Source of the DNA: UBA4582 sp038106185
Lineage (GTDB): Bacteria > Pseudomonadota > Gammaproteobacteria > Pseudomonadales > Azotimanducaceae
Assembly (NCBI GenBank): GCA_038106185.1
Contig: JAYODE010000011.1
Location: 22,468 to 86,467 of the forward strand
Direction of reading: 5' to 3'
DNA: 64,000 nucleotides
Shown: positions 1 through 8,287 of the stretch, piece by piece
Layout of the letters: each line of letters starts with the position of its first letter
Position numbering within the stretch: the first letter of the stretch is position 1
Position numbers and translations under genes: made by a program
Notes under the pieces: model-generated
What the model saw: the letters and a program-made list of their open reading frames with translations, nothing else
Database searches by the model: none
What the model was told of the DNA's origin: nothing

Positions 1-60
1 ACTGCCAGACCTTAGGATGGCGTGAGTCGCACCTAACACTTTGGCAACGAGTGAATTGAG

Positions 61-393
61 ATGGCCGATGGATATTACGTAGTCGCTGGTACCGCTGAAT
101 TGGCAGAGGGGGGACAATTGTTCGTCGAGCTCAATGACGAACAGATACTCCTGATCAGACACCAGGATCAATACTACGCCATTGCTTATCTGTGCAGTCA
201 CGCAGAGTTCGGCCTTGAGGGAGGAACCCTGCACGACGGCTGCATCACCTGCCCCTACCACGGTGCAGAATTCTCTTTGGCAACTGGTGCAGCGCTGGCG
301 CCGCCCGCCTATGATGGCATCAAGACCTACCCAGTGCGGGTCGAGAACGAACTCATCAGCGTCAATCCAACCCCTAATCCGATTTCTGCCTGA
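61..393 (+). CDS. Rieske-type [2Fe-2S] ferredoxin
   Basis: Small soluble electron carrier of 110 residues. The Rieske cluster ligands are visible as C45-x-H47 and C64-x2-H67, so the cluster is bound by two Cys and two His as in the ferredoxin components of aromatic-ring or other oxygenases. No membrane anchor or catalytic iron domain is present, so it is a ferredoxin and not an oxygenase alpha subunit. The stop codon overlaps the start of the next gene by one base (TGATG at 391-395), which suggests translational coupling with the thioesterase. Only 60 bases lie upstream, so an operon partner outside the window is possible. The oxygenase it serves is not identifiable here. Confidence 0.9.
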   Translation: MADGYYVVAGTAELAEGGQLFVELNDEQILLIRHQDQYYAIAYLCSHAEFGLEGGTLHDGCITCPYHGAEFSLATGAALAPPAYDGIKTYPVRVENELISVNPTPNPISA

Positions 394-1280
394 TGTCCTC
401 GAACGCTGAAGCCACGAGCCGCGCAGAAAACCTGTTACGGCTGTTGCAATTAGAGCGTATCGACTCGACTGTTTGGCGTGGTCAAAACGAGGCTAGATTT
501 GGTGCTCGCCTGTTTGGTGGCCAGGTCCTAGCCCAAGCTTTGGCGGCTGCAACCAACACCGTCGACACTGACAGACTATGCCATTCTTTGCATGGCTACT
601 TCCTGAGGCCAGGCCGAGCCGACATACCGGTCATCTATCAGGTCGAAGCGATTAGAGATGGCAAAAGCTTCACGACCCGCCGCATCAAGGCCATTCAGCA
701 GGGTGAAGCTATTTTTAGCATGGACGTCTCATTCCAGACTCGAGAGCCTGGTCTGACGCACCAGATCGACATGACTGAATTACCACCTCCTGAAAGTCTG
801 ATAGATGATCGCAGCCTGGTGAGCGATGCTAATGATCCAAACCCGCAATGGACCCAGCGTGAACGTCCCTTTGAGATTCGCTCAGTCTATCAGCAAGGTC
901 GTCCAGCAGATGACAGCCGAACTCAACCTATCTGGATCAGATACCAGACGCCGGTGCCCGCCGAGCAGAACCTGCACCGCTATCTCTTAACCTATGCCTC
1001 TGACATGAGCCTTGTGTCGACCGCGGTATTACCTCATCGCTTCGAAGTTAAACAAAGTCAGCTACAGGTTGCGAGTCTCGATCACGCTCTGTGGTTTCAT
1101 CATGATATCGATGTCAATGACTGGTTGGTCTACATTAAGGACACAACTCAGGCCGGCTCAGGTCGAGGATTCAATCGCGGCGCTTTCTACTCTCGAACCG
1201 GCAAACTCGTCGCCTCCGCCATGCAAGAGGGTGTCATTCGAGTTCGAATACCCAGTCTGGATTCGAAAGAGAGCCTCTAG
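393..1280 (+). CDS. tesB: Acyl-CoA thioesterase II (TesB-like)
   Basis: Hydrolyses acyl-CoA to free acid and CoA. At 295 residues it matches the double-hotdog TesB family (usually about 285-300). The N-terminal hotdog shows GGQVLAQAL and SLHGYFLRPG, followed by RDGKSFTTRR. The second hotdog carries the conserved Asp in ASLDHALWFH, the QAGSGRG segment and the Gln in SAMQEGVIR, corresponding to the catalytic Asp/Thr(Ser)/Gln set of the family. The ATG overlaps the stop of the upstream Rieske ferredoxin by one base. Cytoplasmic; the pairing with a Rieske protein suggests a shared role in lipid or aromatic acid metabolism, which is inference. Confidence 0.9.
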   Translation: MSSNAEATSRAENLLRLLQLERIDSTVWRGQNEARFGARLFGGQVLAQALAAATNTVDTDRLCHSLHGYFLRPGRADIPVIYQVEAIRDGKSFTTRRIKAIQQGEAIFSMDVSFQTREPGLTHQIDMTELPPPESLIDDRSLVSDANDPNPQWTQRERPFEIRSVYQQGRPADDSRTQPIWIRYQTPVPAEQNLHRYLLTYASDMSLVSTAVLPHRFEVKQSQLQVASLDHALWFHHDIDVNDWLVYIKDTTQAGSGRGFNRGAFYSRTGKLVASAMQEGVIRVRIPSLDSKESL

Positions 1281-1283
1281 CGC

Positions 1284-2219
1284 CTAGCATCTGGCAGCCT
1301 GTAAATAGCGCCAAAATTCGTTTTCAAAGGACCTAACACTGACATTTTGTGCAGACGGACTCGCTGTTCTCGCGACAACTATATCCAGGCTTGGGACAAT
1401 CGTGAGGAAGTTGGCGAAAGCACCCCGTGCCGCAAATAAATCCTCAGGCGCATTCGGTATAGGTCGACCCTCATATATTTTGTCAGACATTGGCAGCATG
1501 AACTCTGTCTGGTTGTTATTCCACCACAACCAACCCCAGGCAGGGTTCATTGAAGATCCGGGCTTAACCAGATCGTCGAGAAAAAAAGTATCCGCTAATA
1601 TTGTCGTTCCCTTTACCTGACCTCGGTGAAGGAGCATTTGGCCCAACAAGGCAAGATCCGTGGCAGTCGACATCAGCCCTGTCATCTGTGTTCCATTGGG
1701 CAATTGCTGCTCTCTATCAAACCACCGAGTCTCGGTCATACCCAAGGGTTTCGACACCCACTCGTCGGTTAACGCCGACAAGTTTCTTCCTGTCGCCTGC
1801 TCAAGCAACAGCTTCAGATAGCCATAAGCCACGTTATTGTAACGCCATGTTCTATTGATATCGCCAAGCAGATTCAGATCATCATCCATACCCGTCGTCA
1901 TGGTGAGCAATGTTTCAATACTCAATTTCGCCTCATCCCAAGGTGAAAGCCGAGTCCACTCCGGGTCTATATGGTGATTGATATGATCATAGATTTCGAG
2001 ATAACCCTTCTCTTGCGCAAGGCCGATGAGAATAGCAATCAGACCCTTTTGTACAGCGAAAACATCCAGCGGCCGATCGTCGAATTTTGCCTCAGCCAAC
2101 AGGCCAGCCCTATGGAGTATCGTCAGTTGCGCACTGCCGGCACTCTGCGCGAAATCGATGGCAGTCTGTATCGCCGCTGGGTCCCAGCCATGGGCTTTAG
2201 CGTCAATGATGTTGTTCAT
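1284..2219 (-). CDS. Beta-lactamase/esterase-family protein lacking the SxxK serine
   Basis: A 311-residue protein of the class C beta-lactamase/serine esterase fold (PF00144). The region equivalent to the SxxK motif reads A55-V-Q-K58: the codon is GCT (Ala) where a serine nucleophile is expected. The second motif YxN is present as Y127-N-N129, and the third motif region reads A264-R-G266 in the place of KTG/HxG. The lysine and tyrosine are kept, but the nucleophile appears lost by a single base difference from TCT, so it may be a pseudo-enzyme. No signal peptide is apparent. It converges on the tesB-like gene with only 3 bp between stops. Family assignment is firm; loss of catalysis is inferred. 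Confidence 0.8.
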   Translation of the reverse strand: MNNIIDAKAHGWDPAAIQTAIDFAQSAGSAQLTILHRAGLLAEAKFDDRPLDVFAVQKGLIAILIGLAQEKGYLEIYDHINHHIDPEWTRLSPWDEAKLSIETLLTMTTGMDDDLNLLGDINRTWRYNNVAYGYLKLLLEQATGRNLSALTDEWVSKPLGMTETRWFDREQQLPNGTQMTGLMSTATDLALLGQMLLHRGQVKGTTILADTFFLDDLVKPGSSMNPAWGWLWWNNNQTEFMLPMSDKIYEGRPIPNAPEDLFAARGAFANFLTIVPSLDIVVARTASPSAQNVSVRSFENEFWRYLQAARC

Positions 2220-2388
2220 GAGCGATCACCTCGTTTCCATAAGCCAAGTAGCTAGTCGCCGTCCTGACTCAAATTGATAACACCGACTCTGATTCAGATT
2301 TTGTGACAATCGACACATTTTTTACGCTCGACAAGCCGTCTAATGCCCTCGTCAGTTGCATCAACAAGAACAAGCAAGGAGAAACACC

Positions 2389-2646
2389 ATGACCCTTCAC
2401 CGCCTAGAGGTCTACCTTAATTCCTATAATAGCGAGCCTTTCGTGCGTGAGTATGACGACCAAACTGCGTTCTCTACCGGGTATGAATCGATGCTTGAGC
2501 ATTGGATACAAAAGGCAGCCGGACGCAGAGTCGATATTACCAAGGACCTGCGAATTGAAGACATACGACAACAGGTCTCCACCTCCCTGCAGCAGCTGGT
2601 CACTGCTACCTGCTTGCGGGTCAGGCTGACTGACACGATGAGCTAA
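2389..2646 (+). CDS. Hypothetical protein, 85 residues
   Basis: Not recognised. The start at 2389 is chosen because AAGGAG lies 8 bases upstream of this ATG (around 2375-2380); an earlier in-frame start at 2356 lacks a ribosome site. The protein is soluble, with a central YESMLEHWI stretch and polar sequence, no cysteine cluster and a single Cys near the C-terminus. It stands alone between the divergent serine-hydrolase-like gene and a region with direct repeats. The good ribosome binding site and protein-like composition support it as a real gene; no function can be given. Confidence 0.6.
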   Translation: MTLHRLEVYLNSYNSEPFVREYDDQTAFSTGYESMLEHWIQKAAGRRVDITKDLRIEDIRQQVSTSLQQLVTATCLRVRLTDTMS

Positions 2647-2739
2647 CAGCCGCTTTTTATCGACGCAGACCCTCGTTGCTGAAGGCTAGTCACAAAAGCC
2701 TGGTCACAAAAAGCTATTCAAAAAAGGCTCCGCTAAGGG

Positions 2740-2780
2740 GCTAACGGCTATGCCCTAATCTGCTAACGGCTATGCCCTAA
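2740..2780. repeat. Two-copy 19-bp direct repeat
   Basis: The 19-mer gctaacggctatgccctaa occurs at 2740-2758 and again at 2762-2780, a period of 22 bp. A shorter echo (cacaaaa...) appears just upstream around 2691-2710, and ctatgccc recurs near 2794. The stretch 2647-2830 contains no gene. Confidence 0.85.
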
Positions 2781-2830
2781 ATAGCCCTTGATGCTATGCC
2801 CACCGTCAGGATCGACTCAAGCTCAGGGCG

Positions 2831-3070
2831 CTAGTCGTGGGGCGGTCGATATTGCGCCTCAAGTACCCGCTCCATCTGCTGCTCAAGGGCAGCCACACCC
2901 TTGACGTGCGTCTCTACCAATTCCTCTACCGTTCGGTAGCGCTGCACTGTCTCGCCGCGCCACATCACCACGACGCCCGGCGGCGTCTTACTATGAAAGA
3001 TGCCGGTTTTCTTCTGTGTTTGCTGCGAACCACTCATAACCGGTTCACTTCGACGATACCCATTTGCCAT
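2831..3070 (-). CDS. Hypothetical small protein, 79 residues
   Basis: Not recognised. The C-terminal half (residues 30-75) has balanced composition with a predicted helix rich in Val, Glu and Leu (VEELVETHVKGVAALEQQ) and the motif GVVVMWRGETVQRY, which looks like real protein. The first 12 residues are basic and may not be translated, as a second ATG lies at 3037. Neither start has a strong ribosome site, so the boundary is uncertain. It lies downstream of an LLM oxidoreductase gene on the same strand, 237 bp away. Confidence 0.45.
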   Translation of the reverse strand: MANGYRRSEPVMSGSQQTQKKTGIFHSKTPPGVVVMWRGETVQRYRTVEELVETHVKGVAALEQQMERVLEAQYRPPHD

Positions 3071-3307
3071 GGACTCATGTTCATTCGCCCCATCGGTGGC
3101 TCTGTTTGTTTACCCTGCGCTGAATCATAACCCCTACTGCCGCTGGAACGCGACCGCACGCTTGGTTTATCAAGACTGTCGTCTCGAGCTGATGCTTCGG
3201 CAATTCCACCCAACCTGGGGGTCTGTGCTGATTCCGGCACACCAGCGGCCGTCCACAGCTTTGGTACACTCAAGTCCTGAACAGGTATCAATGCAATATA
3301 TCGAATA

Positions 3308-4219
3308 TCAGAATGCCGGCAGTACCTCATCAATCAATCGCCGAGTCTGGAGCAGCACGTCCTTGTCATCACCGGCTATAGGCAATAACACAAATTTCGA
3401 GCACCCTGCCTGAATATAGGCTTGAATCCGCTCTATGATAGCCTCGGCGTCGCCGATCACCAGGAAAGGATTCGGATCTTTGCCAAGCCGCTGGCGCAGA
3501 GCCTTGACGGCACCCTGAGCGATCGGTTCGTTGGCATGACCAAACCGAAAGGAAAAGCTGGCGCCGTAATGATCCTCATCGATCTGCCTGCCGGTCTGGC
3601 ATAACGCCGACTTGATTCCACGTACCATCACGCCCGCCTGCTCGGGAGAATCGAGGCCACCCAACCAACCGGTTCCATACTGCGCCACGCGCTGCATGGC
3701 AACTTCGCTGGAACCCCCTATCCACAGCGGTAAGTGAGCACTGTGGGGTTTGGGTGAAATACAGGCCTTGTCGTACTTAAAAAATTCACCATCAAAATCC
3801 ACGCTGTCTTCATGCCAGAGTCGGCGAACCAATTGCAGCGCCTCATCGGCCTTTTTGCCTCGCCTTCTCGTCTGTGTGCCCGTCGCCACATAATCCATTC
3901 CCAGCGCACTGCCAAGACCAAAAGCCGGCACCAGACGTCCTTGACTGAGAAAGTCTATGGTTGCGCATTGCTTTGCCGTCACCAAAGGATCACGTAGCGC
4001 AATTGAAGCCACGTTCATGCCAAATCGAATCCTTTGAGTGGCGCCCGCCAAAGCCGCCATCGCAGCCAGGCACTCCAACATGGGCTCCTTGGAGACGAGT
4101 CGGTCAGTCTGCCAAATAGAGTCTACTGATGACTCTTCGCACATCTGCACCCAGTCCCAATAGCCTTGCGCGCCGGCAAAGGGAAATCGTGACAATCCAA
4201 CACCAATACCTATGGTCAT
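3308..4219 (-). CDS. LLM-class flavin/F420-dependent oxidoreductase
   Basis: A 303-residue luciferase-like monooxygenase-fold (TIM barrel) protein. It has the family pattern of an N-terminal strand (GIGVGLSRFPF), SVDSIWQTDRL, the IRFGMNVASIALRDPL segment, LSQGRLVPAFGLGS, and a C-terminal PIAGDDKDVLLQ. Proteins of this type use F420H2 or FMNH2 to reduce or oxidise small organic substrates. The window also encodes the F420 biosynthesis genes (36152-41815), which makes F420 plausible as cofactor. It is followed on the same strand by a gap to a small hypothetical gene, and preceded 17 bp upstream by the flavoprotein at 4237-5433, suggesting a two-gene operon. Substrate unknown. Confidence 0.85.
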   Translation of the reverse strand: MTIGIGVGLSRFPFAGAQGYWDWVQMCEESSVDSIWQTDRLVSKEPMLECLAAMAALAGATQRIRFGMNVASIALRDPLVTAKQCATIDFLSQGRLVPAFGLGSALGMDYVATGTQTRRRGKKADEALQLVRRLWHEDSVDFDGEFFKYDKACISPKPHSAHLPLWIGGSSEVAMQRVAQYGTGWLGGLDSPEQAGVMVRGIKSALCQTGRQIDEDHYGASFSFRFGHANEPIAQGAVKALRQRLGKDPNPFLVIGDAEAIIERIQAYIQAGCSKFVLLPIAGDDKDVLLQTRRLIDEVLPAF

Positions 4220-4236
4220 ATTACTGATCCTTGCGA

Positions 4237-5433
4237 CTAGAGCATGATAGATCGAGGAAAATCACGGTCAACATCGAGCAAAAGGCCACCCACGTCTACC
4301 AGGCCTTTAGATTGCCCTACCAGATGCTGACACATGGTCTGCGCATCGCGCAGACATCGATCCAGGGCGGTTTTGTGCGTGTAAATACTATCAGCGCCTA
4401 TCAGATCATAGAGCAATCGAGTCACATCGCGAGCCGCTTGAAAGGCATTCAGCCTGGACAACCAGACATCTGCCCGCTCCTGCGCGGTCAAGGGCACCTG
4501 GTCCTGCAACCGCTGCCACTGGGTATCTAACGATCTGTAGACGTACGACCTGGCGCGACCCAGAATCATTTCTGCCTCGGCTATGCCAGCCTGCACCGTT
4601 GCCGCCTGCTTATAGGACACACCTGATAACCTGTGGCGCTTTTCCAGCAGGACCGAGTGTGCCTCATCGATAGCCTGACGAGCCAGACCCAGAGGGACAC
4701 CTGCCATTTTTCGCAACAGTGCGTCGGGTTTTCGCCAAAGGGTACCTTCACGTCTTGGCGTTGAGAAACTGAAAGTGTGTTCGTGGGGAATCAGCAAATA
4801 GTCTGCTGCTGTTGAGTAGTCGTTGCTTGCGGTTCCCTTTAACCCTGTGGTGTGCCAGGTCTCTTTGAACTTCCAGAATTCCTTCGGCGCCAATACTATT
4901 CGCCACTCAGGTTGACCGTTAGGATCGAGCACTGGCTCGCCATTTCGGTACACAGTGCAACCAGCCGCGACAATATCTGCGTGCGTTGAGCCACTGCAAA
5001 ACAGCCAGTTCCCAGTAACCTTATATCCGTCTTCAACCTCGTCGGCTCGGCCAACAGGATAGACCCAGCCAGCCTGCACCATATCGAGGTGTGGATACAT
5101 GTCTCGAGCCACGCCGTCATCCAGGTAACCGGAATACAATCCAGAATCGCTGCCTATCATGGCGCACCAACCAGCCGAGACATCGCCTCGAGAAATTTCC
5201 TCGAGTATCTGCACCTGTTCCGGCGAACTCAGTTCAGGTCCACCCCAGGAAGTGGGCATATTCATGCGAAAAACACCGGATTGTCTCAACAATTCAACGG
5301 TATCGGCATCAAGACTTCGCGCCGTTTCAATTTCGTTAGACCGAGAATGCAACCAAGATCGCAGGCTTTTGGCGTTCCTCAAGATTGCACTCGCCGTGGC
5401 AGGCGCTGAAAAGCCGGCTTTTATTTCTTCCAT
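4237..5433 (-). CDS. Acyl-CoA dehydrogenase-fold flavoprotein (DszC/HsaA-like)
   Basis: About 398 residues with the acyl-CoA dehydrogenase fold. It lacks the usual catalytic glutamate region and short C-terminus of true fatty-acyl dehydrogenases. Instead it resembles the flavin-dependent monooxygenase branch (C-terminal domain PF08028; DszC, HsaA and related hydroxylases), with SRGDVSAGWC, GNWLFCSGSTHAD, WHTTGLKGTASNDY and a C-terminal LDRCLRDAQTMCQHLVG. The ATG at 5433 is preferred over a TTG 13 codons earlier because the family N-terminus starts about there; the ribosome site is weak. It probably oxygenates or dehydrogenates a substrate with reduced flavin. It is divergent from the MDR gene and co-directional with the LLM gene 17 bp downstream. 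Confidence 0.75.
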   Translation of the reverse strand: MEEIKAGFSAPATASAILRNAKSLRSWLHSRSNEIETARSLDADTVELLRQSGVFRMNMPTSWGGPELSSPEQVQILEEISRGDVSAGWCAMIGSDSGLYSGYLDDGVARDMYPHLDMVQAGWVYPVGRADEVEDGYKVTGNWLFCSGSTHADIVAAGCTVYRNGEPVLDPNGQPEWRIVLAPKEFWKFKETWHTTGLKGTASNDYSTAADYLLIPHEHTFSFSTPRREGTLWRKPDALLRKMAGVPLGLARQAIDEAHSVLLEKRHRLSGVSYKQAATVQAGIAEAEMILGRARSYVYRSLDTQWQRLQDQVPLTAQERADVWLSRLNAFQAARDVTRLLYDLIGADSIYTHKTALDRCLRDAQTMCQHLVGQSKGLVDVGGLLLDVDRDFPRSIML

Positions 5434-5492
5434 TGAGTCAGGCTCAAATGTTAAAAATGCATAATATGTCAATTACCCAGCGATTGGCATCT

Positions 5493-5519
5493 TTGCCAGA
5501 AACCTGGCTGTGGTATATT
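5493..5519 (+). promoter_or_regulatory. Candidate promoter with inverted repeat in the spacer
   Basis: TTGCCA at 5493-5498 and TATATT at 5514-5519 are spaced 15 bp, about 28 bp before the ATG at 5547. The spacer contains GCCAG-aaac-CTGGC (5495-5508), a perfect 5-bp inverted repeat that could be a repressor operator. Spacing is slightly short, so this remains a candidate. Confidence 0.35.
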
Positions 5520-5546
5520 TCCAGTTTACGCTTTCGAGAATCAACC

Positions 5547-6533
5547 ATGCGCGCGATTGTCTGTGACGAGTTTAAATCTCCTGCCAAACTGGTTGTCAGC
5601 AAACTTGCTGAACCCGTGCCCGGTCCCAATGAAGTGCTCATTCGAATCAAGGCGACAGGCCTTGGCTACGTTGATGCCCTGACTGTCGCGGGGCTCTATC
5701 AGATCAAACCCGCTTTGCCTTTCATTCCTGGCAACGAGATATCCGGGGTGGTCGAGCAGACTGGCGTTAACGTCAAAAGTCTTCACGTCGGCCAACGTAT
5801 TCTGGCGATGCCGCGAAGTGGCGGCCTGGCTGAACGCATCTGCCTGCATGAGAAGTTCTGCACACCGATCCCTGACTCGCTCTCCCATGAGAGCGCTGCG
5901 AGCTTTCTGGTGAACTATTGTACGGCGTACCATGGTCTCATCTACTGTGGAAAACTCAAACCGAAGGAGACTATCTTGATTCTCGGTGCCAGCGGCGGAG
6001 TTGGGGTTGCGGCGATTGATGTCGCACTTGCCCTGGGTGCTGAGGTCATTGCTGCGGCTTCGACCAAGGCAAAGCGAGACGCCTGCCTGGCGCTCGGAGC
6101 CCATCATGTGCTTGACTATAGCAAGGCGGACTGGCGCAAAGACTTGCAGAAGATTCTCGGCGGTCGAGACCTGAACGTCGTCTATGACCCGGTTGGTGGC
6201 GCGTACGCCGAACCGGCTTTGCGCTCACTGGGTCCCGATGGCAGGTTCCTCGTCGTTGGTTTTGCAACCGGCGAGATACCGAAGGTACCTCTGAATCTGA
6301 CCCTGCTTAAGCGTTGTTCGATCATAGGGGTCAACTGGGGAGGCTACATAGCAGCAAATCCGCGTCAGTCTCGACCAGTTATGACAAGGCTCCTGAAATG
6401 GATTGACGAAGGACGAATCCAGCCGAAGGCCGGCGAGATCTTGCCGCTCAAGAAAGCCGGCAATGCCTTAATGAAGATGCTGAACCGTAAGGCGATCGGT
6501 AAGATCGTCGTCACAATGCAAGAGGACGAATAG
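5547..6533 (+). CDS. Zinc-independent MDR oxidoreductase (quinone reductase type)
   Basis: Medium-chain NAD(P)H-dependent reductase of 328 residues, likely reducing quinones or enones. The N-terminal GroES-like domain includes LIRIKATGLGYVDAL and PFIPGNEISGVVEQTG. The Rossmann domain carries the nucleotide motif GASGGVGVAAIDVA, then YDPVGGAYAEPALR and GRFLVVGFATG. No structural or catalytic zinc cysteines are seen, as in the QOR/NQOR branch. An in-frame extension reaches back to 5385 but overlaps the divergent gene; ATG 5547 fits the family N-terminus (MRAIVCDEF) and a possible promoter at 5493-5519. It is followed 6 bp later by the epoxide hydrolase, probably the same operon. Confidence 0.9.
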   Translation: MRAIVCDEFKSPAKLVVSKLAEPVPGPNEVLIRIKATGLGYVDALTVAGLYQIKPALPFIPGNEISGVVEQTGVNVKSLHVGQRILAMPRSGGLAERICLHEKFCTPIPDSLSHESAASFLVNYCTAYHGLIYCGKLKPKETILILGASGGVGVAAIDVALALGAEVIAAASTKAKRDACLALGAHHVLDYSKADWRKDLQKILGGRDLNVVYDPVGGAYAEPALRSLGPDGRFLVVGFATGEIPKVPLNLTLLKRCSIIGVNWGGYIAANPRQSRPVMTRLLKWIDEGRIQPKAGEILPLKKAGNALMKMLNRKAIGKIVVTMQEDE

Positions 6534-6539
6534 ACCCCA

Positions 6540-7676
6540 ATGGCTGATATCAGACCCTTTTCAATCGACATATCTGCACACCAAATTACCGACTTGAAGG
6601 CTCGATTGGCCTTAACCCGCTGGCCAGACAAGGAAACCCCCGATGACTGGAGTCAGGGAATTCCTCTGGCTTATATGCAGGAGATCCATGACTACTGGCT
6701 TAACCATTACGACTGGCCAGCCCGCCAGGCCCTCCTGAATGCATGGCCGGGTTTCCTGACGGAACTGGATGGCCTTGACATTCATTTTCTTCATATTCGG
6801 TCTCCCCATGACCAGGCTCGACCCCTACTCATTACCCACGGATGGCCTGGCTCGATTGTCGAGTTTCAAAAGGTCATAGGCCCTCTAACTAACCCCACTC
6901 AGTATGGCGGCAGTGCGGCAGATGCATTCCATCTGGTTTGCCCCACGCTGCCGGGATTTGGTTTTTCCGGAAAGCCCACCGCGCCCGGCTGGGATATCGC
7001 GAAGATTGCAACCGCCTGGAACAGCCTGATGGTGCGCTTGGGCTATAACCGCTATCTCGCCCAAGGAGGCGACTGGGGCGCTATCGTCACTAGCATGATT
7101 GGTGCCCAGAACCTGGGTAACTGTGAAGGCATCCACATCACCATGCCCATCGTTCCTCCTGATCCAGAGACCATGGGTGACTTGAGTGAACTGGAGAAGG
7201 CCACTCTCGCCGCGCTCAAATTTTATCAGGACCATGATTCAGGTTATTCCAAACAACAGGCTACTCGACCCCAGACTCTGGGCTACGGACTGGCGGACTC
7301 TCCCATCGGTCAGGCAGCCTGGATTCTCGAGAAATTTTACCAGTGGACTGACTGCGACGGACATCCTGAAAATGTTATCAGCCGCGATGAGCTGCTGGAT
7401 AATGTCATGCTTTACTGGTTGCCAGACGCCGGCGCCTCTTCTGCCCGTATCTACTGGGAAAGCTTTGGTCGCACCGGTAATGACCCAATAAATCTGCCTG
7501 TGGGTTGCAGTATATTTCCAAAGGAAATATTCAAGACTTCGGAGCGTTGGGCAAGGAAGCGATTCACCAAACTAGTCCATTTCCGAGAGCTGAAAAAGGG
7601 TGGGCATTTCGCCGCACTCGAGCAACCCGCAACCTTTATCCAAGAGCTTCGCGACTGCTTCAGGCTCATGAACTAG
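6540..7676 (+). CDS. Epoxide hydrolase (microsomal-type, EHN domain)
   Basis: Alpha/beta hydrolase of 378 residues that opens epoxides to diols. The N-terminal EHN-type segment (about 1-105) begins with IRPFSIDIS and ARLALTRWPD. The oxyanion motif HGWPGS is at 100-105, the nucleophile Asp178 lies in GGDWG, and the catalytic His is near 356 in GGHFAALEQP. Length matches bacterial members of the mEH branch (about 370-400). It lies 6 bp after the MDR gene and upstream of a ferredoxin with its own promoter-like sequence. In a genome with a P450 at 59457-60776 it could process epoxides formed by monooxygenation of alkenes or terpenoids, which is inference. Confidence 0.9.
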   Translation: MADIRPFSIDISAHQITDLKARLALTRWPDKETPDDWSQGIPLAYMQEIHDYWLNHYDWPARQALLNAWPGFLTELDGLDIHFLHIRSPHDQARPLLITHGWPGSIVEFQKVIGPLTNPTQYGGSAADAFHLVCPTLPGFGFSGKPTAPGWDIAKIATAWNSLMVRLGYNRYLAQGGDWGAIVTSMIGAQNLGNCEGIHITMPIVPPDPETMGDLSELEKATLAALKFYQDHDSGYSKQQATRPQTLGYGLADSPIGQAAWILEKFYQWTDCDGHPENVISRDELLDNVMLYWLPDAGASSARIYWESFGRTGNDPINLPVGCSIFPKEIFKTSERWARKRFTKLVHFRELKKGGHFAALEQPATFIQELRDCFRLMN

Positions 7677-7754
7677 GTGCTGGCCTGCGCTCTTGAAGCA
7701 TCAAGCATTCCGTCCTTTTCTCGGATTTATTCGAACTTGGCCTGAATTCACCTT

Positions 7755-7781
7755 TTGAAAATGCTGAGACCCGTTTATAAC
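7755..7781 (+). promoter_or_regulatory. Candidate sigma70-type promoter of the ferredoxin gene
   Basis: TTGAAA at 7755-7760 and TATAAC at 7776-7781 (15-bp spacing; TTTTGA gives 17) lie about 53 bp before the ferredoxin ATG. A clear AAGGAG ribosome site follows near 7821. Confidence 0.4.
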
Positions 7782-7833
7782 TACATCGATTTTTGGTACC
7801 GTGCACGACATAACACCCATCAAGGAGCTACAA

Positions 7834-8154
7834 ATGGCAAAAATCAAGTTCATCCAACACGACGGCCAGGAGATCGTCGTTGAGGCAAGCAATGGCTCAA
7901 CGGTGATGAATGCCGCACTCGACAACATGGTGTCAGGTATCGACGCTGATTGCGGCGGTGAATGCTCTTGCGCAACCTGCCATGTTATCGTCGATGACGC
8001 CTGGATCGGCAAGTTGGATAAACCCTCGGCCCAGGAAGAGTCCATGCTGGACCTCAATCCTGATCGTGAGCCGAACTCACGCCTGTCTTGCCAAATTCCA
8101 GTGAGCGATGCCCTGGACGGTCTGGTGGTTAACCTGCCAGAGTTTCAATACTGA
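7834..8154 (+). CDS. [2Fe-2S] ferredoxin, P450/adrenodoxin type
   Basis: A 106-residue plant/vertebrate-type [2Fe-2S] ferredoxin. Cluster ligands fit C40-x5-C46-x2-C49 with the fourth at C86; C44 is an additional Cys in the loop. The pattern and the C-terminal PEFQY resemble putidaredoxin, terpredoxin and rhodocoxin, which feed electrons to class I bacterial P450s. Start 7834 has AAGGAG 7-8 bases upstream; an earlier GTG at 7801 does not. It follows the epoxide hydrolase and is single. It is a reasonable partner for the CYP153-like P450 at 59457-60776, but no ferredoxin reductase is in the window. Confidence 0.9.
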   Translation: MAKIKFIQHDGQEIVVEASNGSTVMNAALDNMVSGIDADCGGECSCATCHVIVDDAWIGKLDKPSAQEESMLDLNPDREPNSRLSCQIPVSDALDGLVVNLPEFQY

Positions 8155-8166
8155 GCGATCTGATCA

Positions 8167-8192
8167 ACCGGTGCACCTTCAGGTGCGCCGGT
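8167..8192 (+). terminator. Hairpin after the ferredoxin gene
   Basis: Nearly perfect inverted repeat: accggtgcacc pairs with ggtgcgccggt (one G-U), 4-base loop, 12 bases after the stop codon. The T-run (8208-8213) comes 15 bases further on, so it is a weak or factor-assisted terminator. Confidence 0.5.
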
Positions 8193-8287
8193 ATTGCAGC
8201 CTCCCTGTTTTTTGATCAATCACCTTTCACAAATCTCTCGCGCTCATGCTTGGTGCCTCTTACTTCTGCCGTGGCACCCACTCGAGA

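Noticed and set aside
3034..3333. 99-codon antisense frame across the small hypothetical gene region
   Set aside because: Extends into the LLM gene's C-terminal end and looks like a random Arg/Ser-rich translation.
5541..6107. 188-codon antisense frame over the MDR gene
   Set aside because: Lies wholly inside a conserved oxidoreductase on the other strand and has no family features.
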